A stretch of 6,089 bases of DNA, from contig JAHWJJ010000292.1 of assembly GCA_019348475.1 (NCBI GenBank), positions 1-6,089 of the forward strand, read 5' to 3'. The stretch comes from Gemmatimonadota bacterium (GTDB taxonomy: Bacteria; Gemmatimonadota; Gemmatimonadetes; Longimicrobiales; Longimicrobiaceae). Within the stretch, counting starts at the first letter, position 1. Each line of letters begins with the position of its first letter. The notes beneath the pieces are model-generated. The model was not told the DNA's origin and did not search any database. It saw nothing but the letters and a program-made list of their open reading frames with translations. Below, piece after piece: positions 1-5,673 of the stretch. The position numbers and the translations under genes were made by a program.

Positions 1-3
1 GAA

Positions 4-34
4 CCCCCGTTCGCGCGCACGCGCGGGGCTTTTC
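4..34 (+). terminator. Terminator-like hairpin of a gene to the left of the window
   Basis: CCCCG at 5-9 pairs with CGGGG at 24-28. An inner CGCG at 12-15 pairs with CGCG at 20-23, leaving TT at 10-11 as a bulge and a four-base loop. The stem is followed directly by CTTTTC. This is the shape of a rho-independent terminator, but the T tract is short and the upstream gene is not in the window. The T run overlaps the possible -35 of the promoter for the next gene. Confidence 0.4.
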
Positions 35-58
35 CCGCACCACGCGCGGCGATACACT
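30..58 (+). promoter_or_regulatory. Candidate sigma70-type promoter for peptide precursor 1
   Basis: TTTTCC (30-35) and TACACT (53-58) are separated by 17 bases. TACACT matches four of six positions of the -10 consensus; the -35 matches only three. The predicted start would leave a leader of about 40 nt before the ATG at 106. It is a weak call made mainly from spacing and from the local drop in GC. Confidence 0.25.
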
Positions 59-105
59 CCAATGCATCCGGTTCCCGTCGTTCCCCATCACCCATGGAGG
101 TACGG

Positions 106-288
106 ATGAAGATCAAGCTGAACCTGGACACGCTGTCGGTGGAGTCGTTCGACACGGGCGTCAGCCCGGAAGTGCGCGGCACCGTGCAGGCGCACCAGGA
201 GAGCCGCGCCTGCAACACCCGCACGCCGTTCTGCCAGCTGCCGTCCGTGTACCGGCCGTGCATCACCGACGAGGTGGAGTGCGCGTGA
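106..288 (+). CDS. Pinensin-like lanthipeptide precursor 1 (60 aa)
   Basis: This is a probable ribosomally made, post-translationally modified peptide precursor. The leader (residues 1-30) has alternating basic and hydrophobic residues ending in V-E-S-F (12-15), then the block G25-T-V-Q-A-H30. Both features recur in the two precursors at 3150 and 3485. The remaining 30 residues form a Cys-rich core with C36, C43, C52 and C59 and dehydratable S33, T38, T40, S47 and T54, enough for up to four thioether rings. The start at 106 is preferred over the in-frame ATG at 94 because GGAGG (96-100) lies five bases before it and the shared leader begins exactly there. The gene is monocistronic and converges on the membrane protein at 480-1130. 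The leader resembles what I recall of the pinensin family in Bacteroidota and Longimicrobium. Lanthionine formation is inference, since no modifying enzyme is nearby. A disulfide-bonded or otherwise modified peptide is the alternative. Confidence 0.8.
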   Translation: MKIKLNLDTLSVESFDTGVSPEVRGTVQAHQESRACNTRTPFCQLPSVYRPCITDEVECA

Positions 289-334
289 GCGCGTAGACGG
301 ACCGCGTTCGCGGACCAGAGCGGTGTGGAAAGAA

Positions 335-388
335 CGGGGGTGCGGCGGGACGGCGGAATCCGATTTCCGCCGTTCCTCCGCACCCCCG
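335..388. repeat. Long imperfect inverted repeat, possible bidirectional terminator
   Basis: Bases 335-358 pair with 365-388 around a six-base loop (359-364). The 24-bp stem has one mismatch (346/377) and one G-T wobble (349/374). It lies between two convergent genes, so it could end transcription from both sides. There is no long T tract on either flank, only CTTCTTC after the right arm. It could equally be a copy of a dispersed intergenic palindrome. Confidence 0.65.
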
Positions 389-410
389 CTTCTTCGGCAG
401 GGAACCCTCG

Positions 411-437
411 CACGGAGAACGCGGAAGGCACGGAGTG
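411..437 (+). repeat. Degenerate nine-base tandem repeat, CACGGAGAA-like
   Basis: Three imperfect nine-base units, CACGGAGAA, CGCGGAAGG and CACGGAG(TG), follow one another in the spacer between the long hairpin and the membrane protein gene. Similar purine-rich phrases occur in the intergenic DNA of many high-GC bacteria, as far as I recall. No function can be read from it. Confidence 0.3.
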
Positions 438-479
438 GGTTGATCCGCCACGCCGCCCTGGGGAAAGGCGCTCCCGCGG

Positions 480-1130
480 CTATGCGATGCCGGTGGGGGT
501 CTTCGGGGCAGCCGCTTCGGGGGGCGCCGGCGCCACGCAGGCGGTGCGCAGCCGGTCCATGAACTGGTCGAACTCCTCCGTGCTCACGCGGTTGTCCTGG
601 TTCAGGTCCGCGGCGCGGGCGTACTCCGGCCCCAGCACCTCGGCGTGCTCCGCGGAGCGGGCCAGGTACAGCTGGTACGTCATCAGCGTGAGGATCATGA
701 AGGTGCCGTGCTCCCACAGCTCCTGCCGGTCGCCGAACAGAATGTCGCCCACGGAAAAGGCGAAGAAAAGGAGCATGTTCATCTTGAACGCCAGCCGGTG
801 CACCATGGTGTCCACCCGCGGCCGCAGCAGCATCACCAGGAAAACCGCACCGACGACGATCTCCACGACGGCGAAGGTATACAGGGCCGCGAGCGCCATC
901 TCCTCCGGCAGGTACAGGCGCGAGAAGTAGTCGATGAACTTTTCGTCGCGGTTCACGCCGAACCAGCCCACCGTCCTGGGCCCGAAGGGACCCACCTCCT
1001 GCGTCCCGTTGAAGAACTTGTCCAGCCCGTTCAGCAGCCAGAACACGGCCCAGAACGCGTACAGGATCAGGTCCAGGCGAAGGTTGTCTTCTACGGCCAC
1101 GAAGGCCATCTGCCGGCGGCGGGTGCGCAT
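480..1130 (-). CDS. Four-helix membrane protein with C-terminal EF-hand
   Basis: This is a 216-residue integral membrane protein of unassigned family. Hydrophobic segments lie at about residues 19-37, 80-102, 114-133 and 141-158. The first is followed by a W-L-L-N-G-L-D-K-F-F stretch, which recalls DoxX-type small membrane proteins, though I cannot confirm that. The cytoplasmic or periplasmic tail carries one canonical EF-hand loop at 175-186, with D175, N177, D179, S183 and E186 in coordinating positions and flanking helices (E185-F187, F190-L194). Calcium binding is therefore likely. The tail ends in an Ala/Pro-rich stretch. The start at 1130 is chosen because AGGAG lies seven bases upstream; the longer open frame further upstream is low-complexity Pro/Arg and not credible. 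An internal ATG at 1109 is possible but lacks the ribosome binding site. The gene follows pepP on the same strand after 259 noncoding bases, so it probably has its own promoter. The substrate or partner is unknown. Confidence 0.8.
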   Translation of the reverse strand: MRTRRRQMAFVAVEDNLRLDLILYAFWAVFWLLNGLDKFFNGTQEVGPFGPRTVGWFGVNRDEKFIDYFSRLYLPEEMALAALYTFAVVEIVVGAVFLVMLLRPRVDTMVHRLAFKMNMLLFFAFSVGDILFGDRQELWEHGTFMILTLMTYQLYLARSAEHAEVLGPEYARAADLNQDNRVSTEEFDQFMDRLRTACVAPAPPEAAAPKTPTGIA

Positions 1131-1389
1131 CGCGGGTCTCCTGTGCTGGTCGGCGGGAGGTGCGGACGGGGAAGCGTTCGTGCGGCGGGGAGGGCGGGTG
1201 CCGCGGATCCAATCTGCTGCGGAAAAACGGTGCAGACAAGCACCGCGTTCGCCGCTGATCCGGCGCCGTGCGAGAGAAGGGGGAGGCGGTGCGGTACTGA
1301 CGTCTGGAGGAGGCGGAGGGTCGCAGCCCCGGCGCGCGATGAAGGAGGCGAAGGGCGGCCCTGCGTGGCGGGGCCACCCCTCTCGATGA

Positions 1390-2811
1390 TCAGCCGCCGG
1401 AGCAGATGCGCTCGACCTCGTCCGGGTCCACGGGCACGGCGCGGGTGAGGATTTCATGGCCGTCCTCCGTCACCAGCACGTCGTCTTCCAGGCGGATGCC
1501 GATGCCGCGCAGCTCGGCGGGGACGTCCTCCGCATCTTCGGGAACGTACAGGCCGGGCTCCACCGTGAGCACCATCCCCGGCCGCAGCGCCACCGGCTCG
1601 CCGCCGGGCTCGGTGTAGGGGCCGGGGTCGTGCACGTCCAGCCCCAGCCAGTGCGAGGTGTTGTGCATGAAGAAGCGCTTGAACTTCTCCTCCTCGATCA
1701 GCTTCTCCGGCTCCCCCTCCAGCAGCCCCAGGTCGATCATCCCCTGCACCAGCACCCCGCGCGCCGCCTCGTGCACCTCCTTGACCGGAGCGCCGGGGCG
1801 CACGGCCTGGATGGCCGCGTGCAGCGCCCGCAGCACCACGTCGTAGACGGCGCGCTGCGGCGCGGTGAAGCGGCCGGACGCGGGAAAGGTGCGGGTGATG
1901 TCGGAGCAGTAGAAGCCGACCTCCGCGCCGACATCCACCAGCACCAGGTCGCCCTCCTCGATGCGCCGCTGGTTGCTGACGTAGTGCAGCACCGTGCCGT
2001 TGGCGCCGGAGCCGACGATCGCGGGGAAGGACGTGCCCGAGGTGGCGGAATGGGACCGGAAGGTCTGGTCCAGCAGCGCCTGGATCTCCCACTCGCCCAC
2101 GCCGGGGCGGCCGGCGCGCATGGCGGCCAGGTGCCCGCGCGCGGCCAGCTCCGCGGCCTGCCGCATCAGCGCCAGCTCCCCGGGCTCCTTGATCAGCCGC
2201 ATGCGGTCCAGCAGCTGCGCCGGGTCGCGCAGGTCCCACGGCCCCTTCCCCGCGCGCGGCCGCGAGCCGCGGAAGCCCGCCAGCAGCCGCAGCATGCGCG
2301 CGTCCATGGGCCCGTCGTCGGCGCGGACGGCATACCACAGCGCGTCCGCCGGCTCCACCAGCTCCTTGAGCCGCTCGTCCAGCTCTTCGGCGGGGTAGGC
2401 GGCGTCGGCGCCGTACCGCTCGCGCGCGCCCTCCACCCCCGCGCGCTTTCCCGTCCACGTCTCGCGCTCCGGGTCGCGCGGGCGCACGAAGAGCGTAAAG
2501 CGGTGCGCGGCGTCGTGCGGCGTGAGCACGGCCACGGCGCCGGGCTCCAGGAACCCGGTGAGATAGAAGAAGTCGCTGTTCTGGCGGTAGATGACCTCGG
2601 TGTCGCGCGACTTCACCAGCTCGGGGGCGGCGGACAGCACCGCGACCCCGTTCCCCATCGCCTGGATGAACCGCTCGCGCCGGGCGCGGAACTCTTCCGG
2701 GCCGCGGCTCTGCACCGCATCCGCCGCCTCCGCGGTTTCGACGGGGCCCGCAGCGGGCTCGGTGGACGGGGCGGCTTCGGCGGAGGCTGCGGGGTGCGTA
2801 CCCTGGGTCAT
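1390..2811 (-). CDS. pepP: Xaa-Pro aminopeptidase (aminopeptidase P, peptidase family M24B)
   Basis: This 473-residue cytoplasmic metallopeptidase removes an N-terminal residue that precedes proline. The N-terminal creatinase-like domain starts near residue 39 and contains the typical R-Q-N-S-D-F-F-Y-L-T-G-F (76-87). The pita-bread catalytic domain occupies about 205-460. All five metal ligands of the dinuclear site are visible: D293 (L-V-D-V-G-A-E), D304 (S-D-I-T-R-T-F-P), H387 (S-H-W-L-G-L-D-V-H-D), E418 (T-V-E-P-G-L-Y) and E442 (R-L-E-D-D). The accessory H276, H394 and R440 are also present. Their spacing is close to that of E. coli PepP, and the protein is about 30 residues longer. The extra length is an Ala/Glu/Pro-rich N-terminal tail (1-38) with no hydrophobic core, so it is not a signal peptide. 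No good Shine-Dalgarno precedes the ATG at 2811, so a start nearer residue 39 cannot be excluded. The gene is divergent from peptide precursor 2. A role in trimming matured peptides is conceivable but unsupported. Confidence 0.95.
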   Translation of the reverse strand: MTQGTHPAASAEAAPSTEPAAGPVETAEAADAVQSRGPEEFRARRERFIQAMGNGVAVLSAAPELVKSRDTEVIYRQNSDFFYLTGFLEPGAVAVLTPHDAAHRFTLFVRPRDPERETWTGKRAGVEGARERYGADAAYPAEELDERLKELVEPADALWYAVRADDGPMDARMLRLLAGFRGSRPRAGKGPWDLRDPAQLLDRMRLIKEPGELALMRQAAELAARGHLAAMRAGRPGVGEWEIQALLDQTFRSHSATSGTSFPAIVGSGANGTVLHYVSNQRRIEEGDLVLVDVGAEVGFYCSDITRTFPASGRFTAPQRAVYDVVLRALHAAIQAVRPGAPVKEVHEAARGVLVQGMIDLGLLEGEPEKLIEEEKFKRFFMHNTSHWLGLDVHDPGPYTEPGGEPVALRPGMVLTVEPGLYVPEDAEDVPAELRGIGIRLEDDVLVTEDGHEILTRAVPVDPDEVERICSGG

Positions 2812-3007
2812 CGACGGATCGGAAGGTCAGCGCCCCGGGGGGCGATGGGTTCTGATGGATGGCGCGGAAGGGTCCCGGCGCCGCCTGCACAGCATAGGTC
2901 CGCGCCGTGGACCGGCGCAATCGGCAGCGGGGGGAGCGGCGCCACCCACGGGCCCGCGACGGCGGATGAGCCGTGCCGGGCACGCCGTGCACCTCCTCAG
3001 GACGAGG

Positions 3008-3036
3008 TTGCGCGTCGTGGAGGTTGTAGCGATATT
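3008..3036 (+). promoter_or_regulatory. Candidate promoter for precursors 2 and 3
   Basis: TTGCGC (3008-3013) and GATATT (3031-3036) are exactly 17 bases apart. The -10 matches four of six consensus positions and the -35 three. An alternative pairing uses TTGTAG (3024-3029) with TAAATA (3049-3054) at a 19-base spacing. Either would give a leader of roughly 90-110 nt before the ATG at 3150. Confidence 0.3.
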
Positions 3037-3052
3037 CGTCCTCAAACGTAAA
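3023..3052 (-). promoter_or_regulatory. Candidate promoter for pepP
   Basis: Read on the minus strand, TTTACG (3052-3047) and TACAAC (3028-3023) each match four of six consensus positions and are 18 bases apart. They overlap the candidate for the opposite direction, so the two transcription units may compete for one short AT-rich island. The pepP leader would be about 200 nt. Confidence 0.3.
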
Positions 3053-3149
3053 TACTACGGCGAATCCCACTCCCCGCCCTCCGTCGCCATCCGACGGGCC
3101 GGCGCCGCCGGTGCAGTCCCCATCCACCATCCCTCACCCGGAGAGCCCC

Positions 3150-3395
3150 ATGCGCAAGCTGAAGCTGGAACTGGAAGCCCTTGCCGTGCAGTCGTTCGCC
3201 ACGAACGCCGTGCGCGGCCCCCGTGGCACCGCCCACGCCCACGCCGACACCGCCATCGCCGGCGACACGGCGTACGCGGTCGACACCATGATGGAGGCCG
3301 ATACCATGGTGCAGGGCGATACCGTGGCCGTCGAGGACACGCAGGCGGACCCGTGCTTTACCTGCGAGCTCAGCTGCGGCACCCGCGGCTGCTGA
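3150..3395 (+). CDS. Pinensin-like lanthipeptide precursor 2 with hexapeptide Asp-Thr repeat (81 aa)
   Basis: The leader starts M-R-K-L-K-L-E-L and runs to V-Q-S-F (13-16), then to the block G26-T-A-H-A-H31, matching precursors 1 and 3. Between leader and core lies an insert absent from the other two: Asp-Thr pairs at D33, D39, D45, D51, D57 and D63, each exactly six residues from the next, with four variable small or hydrophobic residues between. The C-terminal core has C69, C72, C76 and C81 with T71, S75 and T78 as possible dehydration sites. The start at 3150 is set by GGAGAG (3140-3145) and by the leader match; an in-frame ATG at 3111 would add 13 residues that fit no leader. It is probably cotranscribed with precursor 3, 89 bases downstream. 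Lanthipeptide identity rests on the leader and Cys/Thr/Ser content; no maturation gene is in the window. Confidence 0.8.
   Translation: MRKLKLELEALAVQSFATNAVRGPRGTAHAHADTAIAGDTAYAVDTMMEADTMVQGDTVAVEDTQADPCFTCELSCGTRGC
3246..3341 (+). repeat. 18-base coding tandem repeat (six Asp-Thr units)
   Basis: Codons for Asp-Thr recur every 18 bases from 3246 to 3341, always GAC or GAT followed by ACC or ACG. The twelve bases between them diverge strongly at the DNA level. The array therefore looks old and held in register by selection on Asp-Thr spacing rather than freshly duplicated. Confidence 0.8.
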
Positions 3396-3413
3396 CCCCC
3401 GCCGCCGGCTGCC

Positions 3414-3433
3414 GCGGCGCCGGCGCGCGCCGC
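3414..3433 (+). repeat. GC-rich hairpin between precursors 2 and 3
   Basis: GCGGCGC (3414-3420) pairs perfectly with GCGCCGC (3427-3433) around a six-base loop. No T tract follows, so it is unlikely to terminate transcription fully. It could set the ratio of the two precursors by partial termination, or protect an mRNA end. In DNA of this GC content such stems also arise by chance. Confidence 0.35.
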
Positions 3434-3484
3434 CCTTCCCGCCGCTCGCGCAGTCGCCCTCCCCCGAGCACAAGGACCCGGACC

Positions 3485-3652
3485 ATGAAAAAGCTGAAGC
3501 TGGACGTCGACGAACTCATCGTGGAGGGCTTCGGTGCCGCCGCCGCGGTGCGCGAGCCGCTGGGGACCGTAGAGGCACACGACAACAACAAGACGCTGCC
3601 GCTGGACCAGTGCTTCTCGTCCATCGTCCCCACCTGCAGCATCTACTGCTGA
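3485..3652 (+). CDS. Pinensin-like lanthipeptide precursor 3 (55 aa)
   Basis: The leader begins M-K-K-L-K-L-D-V-D-E-L and continues to V-E-G-F (13-16), with Gly where the other two have Ser, then to the block G27-T-V-E-A-H32. The 23-residue core is short, with C43, C51 and C55 plus T37, S45, S46, T50 and S52. Three Cys would allow at most three thioether rings. AAGGA (3472-3476), eight bases before the ATG, and the leader match fix the start; the long open frame running in from 2591 is not coding upstream of this point. It is the second gene of the probable operon with precursor 2 and is followed by an intrinsic terminator. The modification type is inferred from the leader family, and the peptide's activity is unknown. 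Confidence 0.8.
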   Translation: MKKLKLDVDELIVEGFGAAAAVREPLGTVEAHDNNKTLPLDQCFSSIVPTCSIYC

Positions 3653-3718
3653 CGCGACCTGCCGCGAGGTACGCGCGAACAGGCCCCGATCCATCATCGG
3701 CAGACAGGAAGTCAGAAT

Positions 3719-3762
3719 CGGCAGAGCCAGCAGAGCCCACGTCTCTGCTGGCTCTGCTGTTT
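3719..3762 (+). terminator. Rho-independent terminator of the precursor 2-3 operon
   Basis: Bases 3719-3735 pair with 3743-3759 to give a 17-bp stem with one G-T wobble (3720/3758) and a seven-base loop. The stem is followed by TTTCTTC. AA at 3716-3717 could pair with TT at 3761-3762, so the structure may also work weakly for the minus strand. It lies 67 bases after the stop codon of precursor 3 and insulates the downstream SDR gene. Confidence 0.8.
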
Positions 3763-3892
3763 CTTCGTGAACCCGTTCTTCCGGAATCCGCAGCGCTCCC
3801 GGCCCGCGAGCGAGGGGCCCCTTGGCACCCTCCCCCCGCCGGATGTTAGTTTCCCGCCGGCCGCATTCACTTCGGCGTCGGACGGGAGATCG

Positions 3893-4684
3893 ATGGATCT
3901 GGGACTCAAGGACCGCGTCGCGATCGTGACGGGCGGCAGCATGGGGCTGGGGCGGGCGGTCGCGCGGGAGCTGGCGCGCGAGCGGGCCCGCGTGGTGATC
4001 GCCGCGCGCAACGAGCAGCGGCTGCAGCGCGCGGCGGAGGAGCTCCGGCGCGAGACGGGCGGCAACGTGCTGGCCGTGCGCGCGGACATGACGCGCGCCG
4101 ACGACATCCGCGCGCTGGTGGAGCAGGCGGTGGACCGCTGGGGCGGAGTGGACGTCGCCTTCGCCAACGCGGGCGGGCCGCCGGGAACGCGCTACGAATC
4201 CACCAGCCCCGAGCAGGTGGAGCGCGCGGTGGAGCTGAACCTGATGAGCACGGTGCGCCTGGCGCAGGAGGTCACCCCGCACATGCGGCAGAAGGGGTGG
4301 GGGCGCTTCATCGCGCTCACCTCCGTCTCGGTAAAGCAGCCGCTCCCCGGGCTCATCCTCAGCAACACCGCCCGGGCGGCCGTGGTCGGCTGGGTAAAGA
4401 CGATGGCGACCGAGCTGGCGCCGCACGGCATCACCTGCAACGTGGTGGCGCCGGGGTACATGCACACCGGCCGCGTGGAGGACCTGGCCGCCGAGCGGGC
4501 GGAGCACGAGCAGCGCCCCCTCGCCGAGGTCCTGGACGAGATGGGAAAGCGGATCCCCGCGGGGCGGATGGGGAACCCCGAGGAGCTGGCGGCGGTGGTG
4601 GCGTTCCTGGCCAGCGAGCGGGCGAGCTACGTCACGGGGACGACCATCCAGGTGGATGGCGGGTACGTGCAGGGGCTGCTGTGA
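3893..4684 (+). CDS. SDR family oxidoreductase with substituted catalytic Tyr/Lys
   Basis: This is a 263-residue short-chain dehydrogenase/reductase, annotated by homology style as 3-oxoacyl-ACP-reductase-like. The Rossmann nucleotide-binding motif T-G-G-S-M-G-L-G is at 13-20, A-N-A-G-G at 91-95, the structural Asn at N116, the catalytic Ser at S144, and the C-terminal Q-V-D-G-G-Y signature at 253-258. The usual Y-x-x-x-K is replaced: the segment reads S157-N-T-A-R161, so Ser stands for Tyr and Arg for Lys. An SDR subgroup lacking a perfect catalytic tetrad is known, so this is probably inherited and not a recent lesion, but the true reaction and substrate cannot be assigned. Basic R38/R39 near the end of the second strand suggest NADP(H) preference. 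The start at 3893 follows GGGAG (3884-3888); the upstream extension to 3767 is not SDR-like. It follows the operon terminator after about 130 bases and may be coupled to the next gene. Confidence 0.92.
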   Translation: MDLGLKDRVAIVTGGSMGLGRAVARELARERARVVIAARNEQRLQRAAEELRRETGGNVLAVRADMTRADDIRALVEQAVDRWGGVDVAFANAGGPPGTRYESTSPEQVERAVELNLMSTVRLAQEVTPHMRQKGWGRFIALTSVSVKQPLPGLILSNTARAAVVGWVKTMATELAPHGITCNVVAPGYMHTGRVEDLAAERAEHEQRPLAEVLDEMGKRIPAGRMGNPEELAAVVAFLASERASYVTGTTIQVDGGYVQGLL

Positions 4685-4710
4685 ATCCACCGAAGTTTGC
4701 CGCACCGCCC

Positions 4711-5673
4711 ATGAAGCCCCTGTCCACCGCCCTCCTCGCCGCGCTGGCGCTCGCCGTTCCCGCCGGCGCGCAGAACGGCCGTTCCTGGGCGCCTTCGCCG
4801 CGCGGCCATTCATCCGCGCCGCTGACGTGGGAGGAGTGCGGGATCGATGGGCTGGAGAACCTGCGGCGCAATCCCACGGCGGCGGAGATGCGCTGCCGCT
4901 TCGGGGCGCGCGGGCCGGGGGAGTTCGGGCTGCTCTCGTACCTGGACGTCCCCGTATACCGCCCGGTGACGCCGCTGCCGGGAACGCACGTGGTGGGCGT
5001 GCCGGGGATGCCGCGCCCCGCGCCGGGGGAAAGCTACGAGCAGTGGGAGTGGCGGGTGCTGCGGACGCGGTACGGGCCCGCCGTGCGCAACGTGCAGAAC
5101 GACCTGGCCCAGCTGGACCCGGTGTTCATGTCGATGATCCGCCGCTTCGAGCGGGAGCTGCGCGCCCGCGGGGTTCGCGCGCACCGCCGCGAGACGTACC
5201 GCACGGCGGAGCGGCAGGCGTGGATCTTTCAGCAGGGGCGGGTGCGTCCGGGCCCGTTCGCCACCACCACCCTCACCTCGTGGCACAGCCGGGTGGACCG
5301 CCTGGGGCGCCCCGCCGCCCGCGCGGCGGACTACGACGTCTCCCCCGCCCAGCTGCCGCGCTTTCACCAGATCGCCGCGGAGATCGGCCTGCACGGCTAC
5401 GGCGCGGACAGCAACGATCCCGGGCACGTGTACCTGCCCGACACGGACGCAGCGGTGGGGCTGGAGCTGGCGGTGCTGCGCACGGTGCCGCGGGTGATGC
5501 ACGTGACGCTGGCCACCGGCCGCCCCGAAGGCGAGTGGCAGCCGCCCGGCGCCCCGGAGCACTGGCGGCGCCGTACACGCGACTTCATCTCGCAGCCCGT
5601 GCCGTTCTATCCCACCGTGCAGCCGCCCATGATGCGGATTCGCGAGCGGCTGCCGGTCGGAGTGATGGGGTGA
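4711..5673 (+). CDS. Secreted M15-type peptidase (putative peptidoglycan carboxypeptidase)
   Basis: This 320-residue protein is exported: residues 1-20 form a signal peptide with a hydrophobic A/L core and an A-G-A cleavage site before Q21. The catalytic part lies at about 135-245. It contains E161-T-Y-R-T-A-E-R-Q (161-169), Q-Q-G-R (174-177), S-W-H (190-192), A-A-D-Y-D (205-209) and N-D-P-G-H (235-239). By analogy with D-Ala-D-Ala and L-Ala-D-Glu peptidases of family M15, H192, D207 and H239 would bind zinc and D236 would assist catalysis, giving a wall-cleaving enzyme in the periplasm. Unlike the usual S-x-H-x-x-G-x-A-x-D, about eight extra residues separate H192 from D207. A GTG at 4681 is in frame, overlaps the SDR stop as GTGA, and has AGGGG five bases upstream; it would add ten residues before the signal peptide and implies translational coupling. 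The last codons and stop lie inside an 8-bp repeat. Confidence 0.8.
   Translation: MKPLSTALLAALALAVPAGAQNGRSWAPSPRGHSSAPLTWEECGIDGLENLRRNPTAAEMRCRFGARGPGEFGLLSYLDVPVYRPVTPLPGTHVVGVPGMPRPAPGESYEQWEWRVLRTRYGPAVRNVQNDLAQLDPVFMSMIRRFERELRARGVRAHRRETYRTAERQAWIFQQGRVRPGPFATTTLTSWHSRVDRLGRPAARAADYDVSPAQLPRFHQIAAEIGLHGYGADSNDPGHVYLPDTDAAVGLELAVLRTVPRVMHVTLATGRPEGEWQPPGAPEHWRRRTRDFISQPVPFYPTVQPPMMRIRERLPVGVMG

Larger units (their letters stand above)
2812..3149. other. Divergent intergenic region between pepP and precursor 2
   Basis: These 338 bases carry no convincing gene. Open frames exist on both strands, but they are Pro/Arg/Gly-rich shadows without ribosome binding sites. The part nearest pepP (2812-2990) is GC-rich and would be its long 5' leader; it includes a small palindrome around CGTGCCGGGCACG (2982-2994) and no recognisable riboswitch. 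The stretch 3008-3058 is clearly AT-richer than its surroundings and holds the promoter candidates for both directions. The rest up to 3139 would be the leader of precursor 2. Confidence 0.5.

Noticed and set aside
88..1457. Longer N-terminal versions of the EF-hand membrane protein, up to 325 residues
   Set aside because: The extra sequence is Pro/Arg-rich noise; the ATG at 1130 has a well-placed AGGAG and starts the plausible protein.
2812..3022. Riboswitch or structured leader upstream of pepP
   Set aside because: Only short GC-rich stems are visible, with no recognisable riboswitch core.
1454..3130. A 558-residue minus-strand open frame overlapping pepP, whose first part looks somewhat protein-like
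   Set aside because: It is in a different frame from pepP, is dominated by Arg/Ala/Gly/Pro shadow sequence, and has no ribosome binding site.
1390..3395. pepP as the dedicated leader protease of the peptides
   Set aside because: Aminopeptidase P removes single residues before proline and is a common housekeeping enzyme; neighbourhood alone does not support a maturation role.
3134..4813. Long minus-strand open frame opposite precursors 2-3 and the SDR gene
   Set aside because: The composition is that of an antisense shadow of GC-rich genes, and it runs through the clear terminator and three plus-strand starts.
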